DNA of 64,000 bases from Rhizobium laguerreae (GTDB lineage: Bacteria; Pseudomonadota; Alphaproteobacteria; Rhizobiales; Rhizobiaceae). Every line of letters begins with the position of its first letter. Position 1 is the stretch's first letter. The notes below the pieces were generated by a model. The model did no database searches and had not been told where the DNA came from. It saw only the letters and a list, made by a program, of their open reading frames with translations. The stretch covers positions 310,001-374,000 of the forward strand of contig NZ_MRDM01000002.1 of NCBI RefSeq assembly GCF_002008165.1. Reading direction: 5' to 3'. This document shows, in pieces, positions 26,471 through 37,361 of the stretch. The translations under genes were made by a program, and so were the position numbers.

Positions 26471-26896
26471 CGCTGATCCTTGAATTGTTTTGACAGCACA
26501 TTGCGTGCAGCATTTCCCTAGCGGGTGCTCAGCCCTCCCGAAACAGCGACGAACTGTTCGACATTTGTTGACAATCACTTGAGGGACGATAAGCTTTTGT
26601 TTAAAAAAGACAAATTCACGAGATCAAGGGGTAGCAATGAAAAGTGAGGAGGGCGTGATCGCCGTTTTTGCGCTGCTTTTCTGAGAAGCGGTCCGCGTCA
26701 ACCGCTGGCCGGACTTGAAGTCTACATGCCAGTGCAACCTGCTGTCGTTGCCATCACCAAAGTGGGCGATGGCAAGATTGCCGTTTGACGGCATCACTCG
26801 GCGTCGAGCCGCAATGAAGGGCTGTGGCTGCCAGCTAGCTGTGAAGACCAGTTAGGGGCCGGGATGAGCGCATCATTCGGGCCCTTTGTCCGACAC
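26471..26896. other. Intergenic region upstream of YceI, no gene seen
   Basis: A 426-base stretch. The part near 26580-26640 is AT-rich and probably contains the YceI promoter on the minus strand. A 15-codon open frame at 26637-26684 has GTAGCA rather than a clear ribosome site and no recognisable content. The remainder shows no repeat, terminator or RNA gene that I can support. Confidence 0.35.
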
Positions 26897-29206
<2,310 letters not shown>

Positions 29207-29398
29207 CTCTTCGCCTTGTCCCTCATGTGATTCGCGCGCCGCTCGCTCGAACCTGACCTAGAGAATCATGGGTGATTCGCCTTGTCCAGAGGCAAAGGTA
29301 AAAATCCGTTAACTATTTATAATTTCGGGTTTTTCCAGGTGATTCGAGGTTCCGGGCGACCGGCCGCCGAATTTCTCCTGATGGCCGGTCGAATCAAA

Positions 29399-32047
29399 TT
29401 ACCCTTTAAGCGTGCGCTCGACGATATCGCGCACGTCGGTCGAAAGATCGGCGGCCCGCTCGATCTCGATCAGCGCCGAACGGGCGTGATCGGCACGCAC
29501 GGGTTCGAGCGACCGCCAGGAGCGCATCGAGGTGAGGATGCGGGCGGCAAGCTGCGGGTTGCGCCCGTCGATATCGAGAATCTGATCCGCGAGGAAACGA
29601 TAGCCTTCGCCGTCGGCGCGGCCGAATCCGGTCGGGTTGGCAAAGGCGAAGGTGCCGACCAGCGACCGCATCCGGTTCGGATTGGTGCGCTTGAAGAGCG
29701 GATCGTCCATCAGCGCGCGGACCCGTCCCAGGGTTTTTGCGCCCGGAATGCCGGCCTGGATCGCGAACCATTTGTCGATGACGAGCGCATTTTCCGCAAA
29801 GCGGTCACGGAAGGTGGCGAGCGCCTCGCTCGTCTCCGCGCTGTCGGGAAAACGATGGGCGAGGATCGTCAGCGCATGGCTGAGATCGGTCATATTGTTG
29901 GCCGCATCGAAGGCGGCCTTGGAGCGGGCCGGCGTCTGTTCGGCATGCGAGAGGTAGGTGAGGGCGCTATTGCGCAGCGCCCGCAGGCCGGCGCTTTTCG
30001 CATCCGGATTGAAATCGCCCGTTGTCGTCATCGCTGCGTAGAGGCCGGCAAAGACATCCTTTCCGGCATCGGCGATCTGTTTCAGGACCGCCTGCCGGCC
30101 GGCATGGATGGCATCGGGATCGTTGTTGCCACCGAGTTCCCGGGCGATATCGGATTCGCTCGGCAGAGCCAGCGCCTGGGCGCGGAAGGCGGGCTCGAGG
30201 CTCTCGTCGGCGGCGGCGGCAATCAGCGTCTCGACGAAGGTCGCCTCGCAGACGACAGGCTTGCCCTCGCGGGCGTCGCGAGCCGCTTTCAGGAGGTTCG
30301 GTAGCGCCAGATCGGTCAATGCCTGCCAGCGGGCGAAATGATCGGTCTCATGGCGGGCGAGATGCGCAAGATCGGCCGGGCTCTGATCGAAATGCAGGTT
30401 GATCGGCGCCGAGAAGCTGCGGTTGATCGAAACGACCGGCCGCGAGCCAATGCCATGGAACACGGCCGTCTGCGTGCGGCCCGTGAGATGCAGCACCTCG
30501 CCGGCATATTCCGCGCCGTCGACCGAGGTCGGCTCGATCCTGCCGCCGTTTTCGCCAAACAGCGCGAGGCTGAGCGGGATATGCATCGGCTCCTTGCTCG
30601 GCTGGCCGGGCGTTGCCGGGATCATCTGTTCGAGCGACAGGGTGAAGCTGCCGGCCGCCGCATCATAGCTGCCCGATGCGGTGACGAGCGGCGTGCCGGC
30701 CTGATGGTACCAGAGCGAAAATTGTGTGAGGTCGCGTCCGCTTGCATCCTCGAAGCATTTGACGAAATCCTCGATCGTCACGGCCTCACCGTCATGGCGG
30801 TCGAAATAGAGGTCCATGCCTTTCTTGAAGCCGTCCTTGCCGAGCAGAGTCGCGATCATGCGCGTGACTTCGCTGCCCTTTTCGTAGACGGTCGTCGTGT
30901 AGAAATTATTGATCTCACGATATGTCGTCGGCCGCACCGGATGGGCGAGCGGGCCGCCATCTTCCGGGAACTGCTCCGATTTCAGGTGGCGCACTTCTGC
31001 GATGCGCTTGACGGCGCGCGAGCGCTGGTCGGAAGAGAATTCGTGGTCGCGATAAACAGTCAGGCCTTCCTTGAGACACAGCTGGAACCAGTCGCGGCAG
31101 GTGATGCGGTTGCCGGTCCAATTGTGGAAATATTCATGCGCGATGATCGTCTCGATATTGGCATAATCGGCATCGGTGGCGATCTCTGGATCGGCAAGCA
31201 CGTATTTGTCGTTGAAGACGTTGAGGCCCTTGTTCTCCATCGCGCCCATGTTGAAATCGGAGACGGCGACGATCATGAAGATGTCGAGATCGTATTCGCG
31301 GCCGAACCTCTCTTCGTCCCACTTCACCGAACGTTTCAGCGCGTCCATGGCATAGGCTGCGCGCGGCTCCTTGCCGTGCTCGACATAGATTTTCAGCACC
31401 ACCTCACGGCCGGACATGGTCGTGAACGTGTCTTCGACGACGCCGAGATCGCCGGCGACGAGTGCAAAGAGATAGCTCGGCTTCGGATGCGGGTCGAACC
31501 AGGCGGCGAAATGCTTGCCGGGGCCGTAGCCGGCGCCGCCGAGGAAGTTGCCGTTCGACAAAAGCAGCGGGTTGGCGTCCTTATCGGCGATGATGTTGAC
31601 CGTGAACGGCGCAAGCACGTCGGGCCGGTCGGGGAAATAGGTGATGCGGCGGAAACCCTCCGCCTCGCACTGCGTGCAGTAGATGCCGCCGGTGCGGTAA
31701 AGGCCCATCAGCTTGGTGTTGGCCTCAGGGTTGATGACGGTGGTGATCGTCAGTTCGAAGGGCGCGCTTTCCGGCAGGTCGCGCACCGTCAGGCTTTCTG
31801 GTGTTGCGTCGTAACGCGAAGCGTCCAGTTCCATCTGGTCCAACAGCAGCCCCGACAGCGTCAGTTCGTCGCCGTCGAGAACGATCGGCGCTGCAGGATC
31901 GGTGCCCGGGCGACGATGAAAGATCAGACGCGCCTCGACCTTTGTCTCCGTCGGGTCGAGTTCGAAGGTCAGGTCCACACGTTCCAGCACGAAGTCGGTG
32001 GGACGGTAATCTGCCAGATGAATGACCTGGCCGGTATCTGTTCGCAT
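29399..32047 (-). CDS. pepN: Aminopeptidase N (M1 family)
   Basis: An 882-residue cytoplasmic zinc aminopeptidase of the gammaproteobacterial-type PepN subgroup. The substrate-amino-terminus motif GAMEN is at 268-272, and the zinc site is HEYFH (H304, E305, H308) with the third ligand E327 in LKEGLT. The N-terminal beta domain (1-200), catalytic domain (200-440), small beta domain and helical C-terminal domain give the usual length. It releases N-terminal residues from peptides in protein turnover. It is in the same orientation as pleC, 192 bases upstream of it, and downstream of the terminator at 32161-32189. Confidence 0.95.
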   Translation of the reverse strand: MRTDTGQVIHLADYRPTDFVLERVDLTFELDPTETKVEARLIFHRRPGTDPAAPIVLDGDELTLSGLLLDQMELDASRYDATPESLTVRDLPESAPFELTITTVINPEANTKLMGLYRTGGIYCTQCEAEGFRRITYFPDRPDVLAPFTVNIIADKDANPLLLSNGNFLGGAGYGPGKHFAAWFDPHPKPSYLFALVAGDLGVVEDTFTTMSGREVVLKIYVEHGKEPRAAYAMDALKRSVKWDEERFGREYDLDIFMIVAVSDFNMGAMENKGLNVFNDKYVLADPEIATDADYANIETIIAHEYFHNWTGNRITCRDWFQLCLKEGLTVYRDHEFSSDQRSRAVKRIAEVRHLKSEQFPEDGGPLAHPVRPTTYREINNFYTTTVYEKGSEVTRMIATLLGKDGFKKGMDLYFDRHDGEAVTIEDFVKCFEDASGRDLTQFSLWYHQAGTPLVTASGSYDAAAGSFTLSLEQMIPATPGQPSKEPMHIPLSLALFGENGGRIEPTSVDGAEYAGEVLHLTGRTQTAVFHGIGSRPVVSINRSFSAPINLHFDQSPADLAHLARHETDHFARWQALTDLALPNLLKAARDAREGKPVVCEATFVETLIAAAADESLEPAFRAQALALPSESDIARELGGNNDPDAIHAGRQAVLKQIADAGKDVFAGLYAAMTTTGDFNPDAKSAGLRALRNSALTYLSHAEQTPARSKAAFDAANNMTDLSHALTILAHRFPDSAETSEALATFRDRFAENALVIDKWFAIQAGIPGAKTLGRVRALMDDPLFKRTNPNRMRSLVGTFAFANPTGFGRADGEGYRFLADQILDIDGRNPQLAARILTSMRSWRSLEPVRADHARSALIEIERAADLSTDVRDIVERTLKG

Positions 32048-32160
32048 GGTGTTTCCTGAAGACCGTTATTTGATAACCGCGGAATACAGAGGCGGGCGCA
32101 CTCTGCCATAAATTTTGCCGGGAATGATTACATTAAAGTCTGAACTAAACTTAAAGCAAA

Positions 32161-32189
32161 TTGCCCGCGAACACCAAGTTCGCGGGCAA
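32161..32189 (-). terminator. Terminator of the chemoreceptor-like gene
   Basis: TTGCCCGCGAA (32161-32171) and TTCGCGGGCAA (32179-32189) form a perfect 11-base stem with a 7-base loop. On the minus strand it is followed by TTTGCTTTAAGTTTAG. It lies 47 bases past the stop of the gene at 32236-33345. Confidence 0.75.
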
Positions 32190-32235
32190 AATATCTTATT
32201 GGACATGGATGAACGCCACCGGCGCAAGATGAGTG

Positions 32236-33345
32236 CTACTTAAGATTGAGGGCGGCCTTGATCGTCGCGTCGTTTTCCGTCTGCTGCACGACGACGCCGT
32301 ACCAGCCGAGCCCGTCGTAATCCTCGTAGCCGAGGGTGCGCGCGAAGGCGACGATCGAGCCGTTATTGTCGTAGTAGCTGCCTTTCCCCTGGCCGGACGG
32401 ATTGGCGAGCGCAAAATGGGAAAAGAGCAAGGCGGGATTGGTGGTAGCGATGACCCGGCTCTTGCCGTCGAGCAGCATGACCGTCGTTTTTTCCGCCAGC
32501 TGCGGTGGCAGGTTCGCCTCCTTCTCGACGATCGCCTGGCCCTGGTTCTGCCAGTCGAAATAGACGCCGAGCGTGCCGACCAGCCGCCCGTCGAGCTTGC
32601 CTTCTTCGCGGATGCCTGTGGCATAAACGAGCGCATGCCTGGCGTCGTGGAGCGGGCTCGCTTTGACATCGTCGACGATATAAGCGTCGCCGGAGGAGCA
32701 GGCCGATGCCGCGCGGAACCATGGATCGCCGGCCAGGCTCGTGCCTGCGATCTTGCGCTGGAACTTGGGATTGGCGGATGCGATCACCTTGCCCGAGAGA
32801 TCGGTCATGACGAGATCGAGATAGACCGTGTAGAAGCGGTTGATGGCGCCGAGACGCTCCGCCGCAAAGGCGACGGATTCACGAGCCGGGTTCTGCAGCG
32901 CCTGCCAGAGCGCTGGATCCGTCGCCCACCAGCGCACATCGGCCGTGCGCTCGAAGAGGTTGCGGACGATGAGCTGCACCAGTGTCTGCGCCAGATCCGT
33001 GAGGCGAACGCCCTCCATCTCCTCGACCAGCGAATCGGCCATGGCGCGGCTGAGGCCGATGCGGCCGAGCACGTTGCTCTCGAACCTGCCGGTAATGTCG
33101 GTTGCGATCTGCGCCAGCCGCTGCACCTCGTTGGCAACGACGGCAAAGCCCTTTCCGGTCTCGCCGGCCCTGGCCGCCTCGATCAGCGCATTGATCGCCA
33201 GCAGCTTGATCTGCTTGACGATATGGGTGTTGTCGGCGCTGAAGCGCTCGAGGTCGGTGCTGATGCCGTCGGTGACGACGCGCATGGAGCGCGGTGTCGC
33301 ATTCTGCGACTGGGCAATGGTTTCGGCGCTAAGCGGCTTCATCAA
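32236..33345 (-). CDS. Soluble chemoreceptor-tip/Cache-like protein
   Basis: A 369-residue protein with an unusual layout. Residues about 41-84 contain the hairpin tip of methyl-accepting proteins, with [20 protein letters not shown] and [14 protein letters not shown], which normally contacts CheA and CheW. There is no room for methylation helices and no membrane segment or signal peptide. A sensory domain resembling Cache follows (about 150-360: [43 protein letters not shown]). In ordinary chemoreceptors the sensor is N-terminal and periplasmic, so the order is reversed and the protein looks cytoplasmic. ATG 33345 is followed by a second ATG; GAAAGGAG precedes. It is monocistronic, and no che genes are nearby. 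Confidence 0.75.
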   Translation of the reverse strand: MMKPLSAETIAQSQNATPRSMRVVTDGISTDLERFSADNTHIVKQIKLLAINALIEAARAGETGKGFAVVANEVQRLAQIATDITGRFESNVLGRIGLSRAMADSLVEEMEGVRLTDLAQTLVQLIVRNLFERTADVRWWATDPALWQALQNPARESVAFAAERLGAINRFYTVYLDLVMTDLSGKVIASANPKFQRKIAGTSLAGDPWFRAASACSSGDAYIVDDVKASPLHDARHALVYATGIREEGKLDGRLVGTLGVYFDWQNQGQAIVEKEANLPPQLAEKTTVMLLDGKSRVIATTNPALLFSHFALANPSGQGKGSYYDNNGSIVAFARTLGYEDYDGLGWYGVVVQQTENDATIKAALNLK

Positions 33346-33688
33346 ATGGGATCCTGAAAGGAGCGGGCAATTGTTTGTGCGGTGAAGAAAATTTCGAGAT
33401 CAGCGATAAAAACGATGCTTGCCTATGGTTTTCAATTGGTTAACGCCGAGCGCCGGGAGATGAACATTTTGGGGGTAAATGGCTCAAATAGGGAAATTTC
33501 AGCGCGGTGACGCGCATGCAGCACGGTTGAGCCCGCGGCTGACGGCGATTCTGTGATTCTCTCATATTGCTTGCGGTTTTTTCGCCAATCGGGCTTTTCT
33601 TTCGCTGCGGTGGGCGACGTCACCTGCTGCGTTCCCGAGTCGAACGCGTCTCCCCGTTCCGGTTAAGTCAGTATCAAGAGCCAGGATC
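33346..33688. other. Divergent intergenic region, no gene seen
   Basis: A 343-base region between the chemoreceptor-like gene and the EamA transporter. It must contain both promoters; the stretch 33390-33480 is AT-rich. I see no inverted repeat, RNA gene or small coding frame with a ribosome site. Confidence 0.4.
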
Positions 33689-34627
33689 ATGCACTCGGTT
33701 CTCAGAAACCCGATGAGAGGCATTGCGCTGAAGGTCTCGTCGGTCGTGGTCTTCCTGGCCATGCAGACCTTCATCAAGCTGGCGGGCTCAGACATCCCGC
33801 CGGGGCAGGTCACCTTCTGCAGGTCGTTCTTCGCGCTGTTCCCGATCATGGCCTATCTGGCCTATAACAGGCAGTTGCGCGCCGCCTTCTACACCGCCAA
33901 TCCAATCGGTCACCTGAAGCGCGGTACGATCGGCATCTTGTCGATGGCTTTCGGTTTCTACGGCCTGCTGCATCTGCCGCTGCCGGAGGCGATCGCGCTT
34001 GGCTATGCGCTGCCGCTCGTCGCCGTCATCTTCGCTGCTGTTTTTCTCGGCGAGACCGTGCGCATCTATCGCTGGAGCGCCGTCCTGGTCGGTATCGTCG
34101 GCGTCGCCATCGTTTCCTGGCCGAAACTCACGCTGTTTCGCGACGGCGGCATGGAAGCAGAACAGGCCGTCGGTGCGCTCTGCGTGCTGCTCTCGGCCGT
34201 TCTCGGCGGCGTGGCGATGATCCAGGTGCGCCGCCTCGTCGAGGAAGAGAAGACGGCGACGATCGTGCTTTATTTCTCGATCACCGCCTCGGTCTTCTCG
34301 CTGGCTTCTCTTCCCTTCGGCTGGCTCATCCTGGCATGGCCGACGGCGCTCTATCTGATCGCCGCCGGTTTTTGCGGCGGCGTCGCGCAGATCCTGCTGA
34401 CGGAAAGTTACCGCCATGCCGACGTCTCCACCATCGCGCCGTTCGAATATACTTCGATCCTGCTCGGCGGCATTGTCGCCTACTTCGTCTTCGGTGACGT
34501 GCCGAGCGTGACCATGCTGATCGGCACCGTCATCGTCGTCGCCGCCGGCATCTTCATCATCTATCGCGAGCATCGGCTGGGCATCGAGCAGAGAGAGGCG
34601 CGCAAGGCCACGACGCCGCAAGCCTGA
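33689..34627 (+). CDS. EamA/DMT family transporter
   Basis: A 312-residue drug/metabolite-type exporter with ten predicted membrane helices in two EamA repeats (about 10-145 and 160-295). Features include VFLAMQTFIKLAGSDIPPGQ in helices 1-2, FGFYGLLHLPLPEAIALGYA, and APFEYTSILLGGIVAYFVFG near the end of the second repeat. It closely resembles the RhaT/PecM-like branch; substrates of such proteins are usually amino acids or metabolites. The start at 33689 fits family length. It is monocistronic; the next gene starts 245 bases later behind a sigma-54-like promoter. Confidence 0.85.
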   Translation: MHSVLRNPMRGIALKVSSVVVFLAMQTFIKLAGSDIPPGQVTFCRSFFALFPIMAYLAYNRQLRAAFYTANPIGHLKRGTIGILSMAFGFYGLLHLPLPEAIALGYALPLVAVIFAAVFLGETVRIYRWSAVLVGIVGVAIVSWPKLTLFRDGGMEAEQAVGALCVLLSAVLGGVAMIQVRRLVEEEKTATIVLYFSITASVFSLASLPFGWLILAWPTALYLIAAGFCGGVAQILLTESYRHADVSTIAPFEYTSILLGGIVAYFVFGDVPSVTMLIGTVIVVAAGIFIIYREHRLGIEQREARKATTPQA

Positions 34628-34673
34628 CGCCTACAAGCGTATGTTCATCAAGGTTTTAACGCAGGGATTGCAG

Positions 34674-34689
34674 TGGCTTGGAACTTGCA
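34674..34689 (+). promoter_or_regulatory. Candidate sigma-54 (RpoN) promoter
   Basis: TGGCTTGGAACTTGCA matches the -24/-12 consensus (TGGCAC, five bases, TTGCW) except at two positions, with the diagnostic GG and GC doublets exactly 12 bases apart. Transcription would start near 34701, giving a leader of about 170 bases before the gene at 34873. I found no clear enhancer-binding site upstream. Confidence 0.5.
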
Positions 34690-34872
34690 CTCAAAGAGTG
34701 AAAAGAATGGTGAATTCTTGGGATACCGTTGGCCTGTGGAATATGATTGTTGAACATGAGAGAGTATCATTTATTCCAAGCTGTGCATGTCTGAATGGCC
34801 GCTGATGCCGGAGGAGCTCTCGGTGTCGTTGCTCCGAACGCTGGCCGGCGAGCGGGGGTGGAGAAAAGCATA

Positions 34873-35745
34873 ATGGCATTCACAGCGGAGCAATTGGTGG
34901 GGAACCCTTCCTTTCTGATGAGCATTCGCTTTTTGGCTGGGCAGATGCGCGGCATGTTCGATGCCGGTCCGCGGCTGGCGCGACTGCTCGCCTCCCATCA
35001 ACGCTGGCTTCTGACCCAGACTGCCTATGCCCTCCACCTGGAACATGATCCGCGCGACCCGACGTCGGGTTTCACTGCCGTTCGGCTGACCGGGCGCATC
35101 ACCGCGCACAAGGTAGCGAGCCGCAACACCGTGCTCGCTTTCATCGAAGAACTCTATACCTACCGCTTCATAACCCACACGCCCGGCGACGAGCGGCGGC
35201 GGCCACGTCATTTCGAACCGGCTGACGTCAGCCATCAGGGAATGTTTGCCTGGATTCTCGGCAATCTCGGCGCGCTCGACCTGCTCGACGGCGGTCGAAG
35301 GGCAGGTTTTTTCCAGGAAAACCCGTCATTGATTCGGCTCGTTCAGCCGCGCATTGCCCGCCATTGCCTCGAAGATGCCGCCTGGCGCGAACCGCCGGAG
35401 CAGGTGGCGCTGTTCCTCTGGACGGAAGCCGGCGGCCTCGTCGTCGACAACTTCATCGCCCGGATGGATATGGATAGCAGCGAACCGGACAGGTTTTCCG
35501 TCGGCCGCGTCGAAACCCGGGCGCTCGCTGCCGATTTCATGATGTCGCGCACGCACCTGCAGCGGGTGCTGGCAAAGGCGGCGCAACGCGGCTGCGTCGG
35601 CTGGCAGGACGAGCCGCGCAAGACGCACCTTTGGATATCGCGGGATTTCGTCGAGGAATATTGCGCCTGGCAGGCGGTCAAGTTCGCCTATGTCGACGAA
35701 GCCTTCGAATGGGCAAAGGCCCAGATCGAGGAAATGGCCATCTGA
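34873..35745 (+). CDS. Uncharacterised protein with two predicted helix-turn-helix regions
   Basis: A 290-residue protein I do not recognise. Two stretches look like winged helices: about 70-100, with RITAHKVASRNTVLAFIEEL, and about 228-255, with ALAADFMMSRTHLQRVLAKA. The second resembles MarR/GntR-type recognition regions. The middle is helical with a conserved-looking YRFITHTPGDERRRPRHFEP. No membrane segment is seen. It may be a DNA-binding regulator. The start at 34873 follows GGTGGAG by 10 bases; ATG 34795 in frame is an alternative that would add 26 residues. A sigma-54-like promoter lies at 34674-34689, and a palindromic repeat element directly follows the stop. Confidence 0.65.
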   Translation: MAFTAEQLVGNPSFLMSIRFLAGQMRGMFDAGPRLARLLASHQRWLLTQTAYALHLEHDPRDPTSGFTAVRLTGRITAHKVASRNTVLAFIEELYTYRFITHTPGDERRRPRHFEPADVSHQGMFAWILGNLGALDLLDGGRRAGFFQENPSLIRLVQPRIARHCLEDAAWREPPEQVALFLWTEAGGLVVDNFIARMDMDSSEPDRFSVGRVETRALAADFMMSRTHLQRVLAKAAQRGCVGWQDEPRKTHLWISRDFVEEYCAWQAVKFAYVDEAFEWAKAQIEEMAI

Positions 35746-35747
35746 CC

Positions 35748-35838
35748 AGAGCATTTCCGGCAAAAGTGCGCAGCGGTTTTGCGTCCGGAATGCGCGAAAC
35801 CAAAGAGATAGAGCATTTCCATGACTCGGAAATGTTCT
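35748..35838. repeat. Rhizobial intergenic palindromic element, family 1 copy B
   Basis: It starts AGAGCATTTCC and ends GGAAATGTTCT, imperfect inverted ends. The core GCAAAAGTGCGCAGCGG followed by TTTTGCG differs from the core of the element at 2282 in only two of 24 positions, and CAAAGA follows at the same distance in both. It begins two bases after the upstream stop codon and ends at the stop codon of the small gene at 35837-35995. Confidence 0.75.
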
Positions 35839-35995
35839 ACAGAACGATGGCTGTAGCACCTGCACCAATGCGCGCGCTGGCATCGGCCGGCTTGACCGAA
35901 AGCTCGCGCTCATATTCCCGCGCGGCGCAGACCGCGACGCGGATGTGCTCGAAGGTTTCGATGTTGCGCAGAAGCGATATCAGGATCGTCGACAT
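35837..35995 (-). CDS. Small hypothetical protein (52 aa)
   Basis: A 52-residue frame beginning MSTILISLLRNIETFEHIRV, continuing with VCAAREYERELSVKP and ending in GAGATAIVL. Composition is that of a small soluble, helix-forming protein with mild charge; no signal peptide, metal site or known domain is seen. The ribosome site is only moderate (AAGAG, 9 bases upstream). It lies 44 bases downstream of another tiny gene on the same strand, separated by a short hairpin, so both may be one transcript. Its stop codon is at the edge of a palindromic repeat. Function unknown. Confidence 0.5.
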   Translation of the reverse strand: MSTILISLLRNIETFEHIRVAVCAAREYERELSVKPADASARIGAGATAIVL

Positions 35996-36039
35996 GTTGG
36001 GGTACTCTTGATACGAAGGGCAGGCGATGGGCCTGCCGC

Positions 36040-36231
36040 TCAATATTGCTGGAAGTCCGAAAAAATGGCGTTCGGGCGCGCCGTACGGCTGTTGATGCCG
36101 GTGCCGCGGGCAATCATCTGTTCGTTCGTGGCAAAGCCGAACCGGCTGTAGCCTTGAGTGGAACGAACCTGGTCGCCGGCGAGGCGAAGGGTTTCAAACC
36201 CGCTATGGATAGGGCGAAAACGCTTGTTCAT
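36040..36231 (-). CDS. Small hypothetical protein (63 aa)
   Basis: A 63-residue basic frame beginning MNKRFRPIHSGFETLRLAG and ending IFSDFQQY. I do not recognise it. Support comes from AGGAA nine bases before the ATG and from the partner small gene immediately downstream. Arginine and glycine content (SRFGFATNEQMIARGTGINS) is that of a soluble nucleic-acid- or membrane-surface-binding peptide, but this is only composition. A GGCAGG/CCTGCC hairpin (36019-36037) separates it from the next small gene. The in-frame ATG at 36285 has no ribosome site. Confidence 0.5.
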   Translation of the reverse strand: MNKRFRPIHSGFETLRLAGDQVRSTQGYSRFGFATNEQMIARGTGINSRTARPNAIFSDFQQY

Positions 36232-36362
36232 GGCCTTGGTTCCTGTGATTCCTCCCAAGACACAGCTGATATTGCGATGCAGCATAGATTCCGCAATGCG
36301 TCACGGCGGGATGCAGCCATGCGAAAAACGCATAGATTGATTCATAAATTATTCAACTTTGG

Positions 36363-37292
36363 CTAATTTCTAAGCAAAGATAGGGACTTAAGCTTCGCCT
36401 GAAAAGCCAGCAGGTCATTCCAGGCCAGCCGCTTGTTTACAGGTGCGGTTAACAGATCCTGCGGATGCAGGCTGGCTATGGCAGGAATGACACAGTCCGC
36501 AACGGCAATCTCCTTCCAACGGCCGCGCAACCCGTGAATCGTATCGTTTTCGCCGAAGAAGAAACGTGCCGAAAAATTGCCGAGCAGCAGGATCGCTTTC
36601 GGTTCGGCAAGCGCGATCTGCCGCTCGATGAAGGGGCGGCAGATGTCCATTTCCGCGGCCGAGGGTGCACGATTGCCAGGTGGTCGCCAGGGGATGACCT
36701 GCGTCAACAGAATGGCTGAGCGCTTCAGCCCGATCGCCGCCAGCATCTTGTCGAACAGCTGGCCGGATTTTCCCGAGAAGGGCACGCCTTCGCGATCGTC
36801 TTCGGCGCCCGGCGCCGAGCCGATCACCATGATGCCGCTTTCGGCATCGCCGCTCGCGAATATGGTCGAGCGGGCACTGTGCTTGAGGTTGCAGCCGTTG
36901 AAGGCTTCGATCGCCGTCTTGAGCTCACTGAGCGAGCGCGCGCTTTCGGCAGCGAACCGTGCCTGCTGCACCGCCTCGCCATCAGGGATCGCCGGTTGCG
37001 GGCCGGAAGCTGCGCGTTCGGCTGGCGCTGCCGAACGTAGCGAGGCCGTGCCCGGACGCGGCGGCGTCTGGCGTTCCCCGGGGACAGATCGTTCCTTAGG
37101 TGTGAGGCTTTCCCCAGCTACGGGACGTTGCTGCTGCGCCTGTGTCGCCGGGCGGCGGGCGGCCTTCATTGCCTCGAACTCGGCGAAGCGGTCGATCGCC
37201 TCTTCCTCCAGCAACCATTCCACGCCGGCATCGGCATGGAAATGCAGAAGCGCTGCGAGCTCGGCTGGGGAAAGGTCGTTGGCGGAGATCAT
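36363..37292 (-). CDS. Uracil-DNA glycosylase, family 4 type
   Basis: A 309-residue DNA repair enzyme that removes uracil from DNA. The catalytic domain (about 115-305) carries motif A, GSAPGAEDDREGVPFSGKSG (158-177), and motif B, LHPQDLL (275-281). Family 4 enzymes hold a 4Fe-4S cluster on four cysteines; here C134 (FNGCNL) and C218 (EMDICRPF) are kept, but the first and third positions are F131 and W202 (IPWRPPGNR), so the cluster is probably absent. An N-terminal extension of about 110 residues is rich in alanine, proline and glutamine and looks disordered. It lies 69 bases downstream of the terminator of the Hsp70-like gene. Confidence 0.85.
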   Translation of the reverse strand: MISANDLSPAELAALLHFHADAGVEWLLEEEAIDRFAEFEAMKAARRPATQAQQQRPVAGESLTPKERSVPGERQTPPRPGTASLRSAAPAERAASGPQPAIPDGEAVQQARFAAESARSLSELKTAIEAFNGCNLKHSARSTIFASGDAESGIMVIGSAPGAEDDREGVPFSGKSGQLFDKMLAAIGLKRSAILLTQVIPWRPPGNRAPSAAEMDICRPFIERQIALAEPKAILLLGNFSARFFFGENDTIHGLRGRWKEIAVADCVIPAIASLHPQDLLTAPVNKRLAWNDLLAFQAKLKSLSLLRN

Positions 37293-37326
37293 GAGGGCAA
37301 GCTTAGCGGAGTGACCGGGGCATTGA

Positions 37327-37354
37327 AAGGGCGGGTGGCAGATTGCCCGCCCTT
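37327..37354 (-). terminator. Terminator after the Hsp70-like gene
   Basis: AAGGGCGGG (37327-37335) and CCCGCCCTT (37346-37354) form a 9-base stem with a 10-base loop, 8 bases past the Hsp70-like stop on the minus strand. The tail is short (TTTC), so efficiency is uncertain. Confidence 0.55.
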
Positions 37355-37361
37355 GCCGGCT

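Noticed and set aside
26637..26684. 15-codon frame in the gap between YceI and pleC
   Set aside because: Too short, no good ribosome site, no downstream terminator.
30338..32059. 573-codon plus-strand open frame opposite pepN
   Set aside because: The zinc-site and GAMEN motifs of pepN on the other strand are unambiguous; this frame has no recognisable domain.
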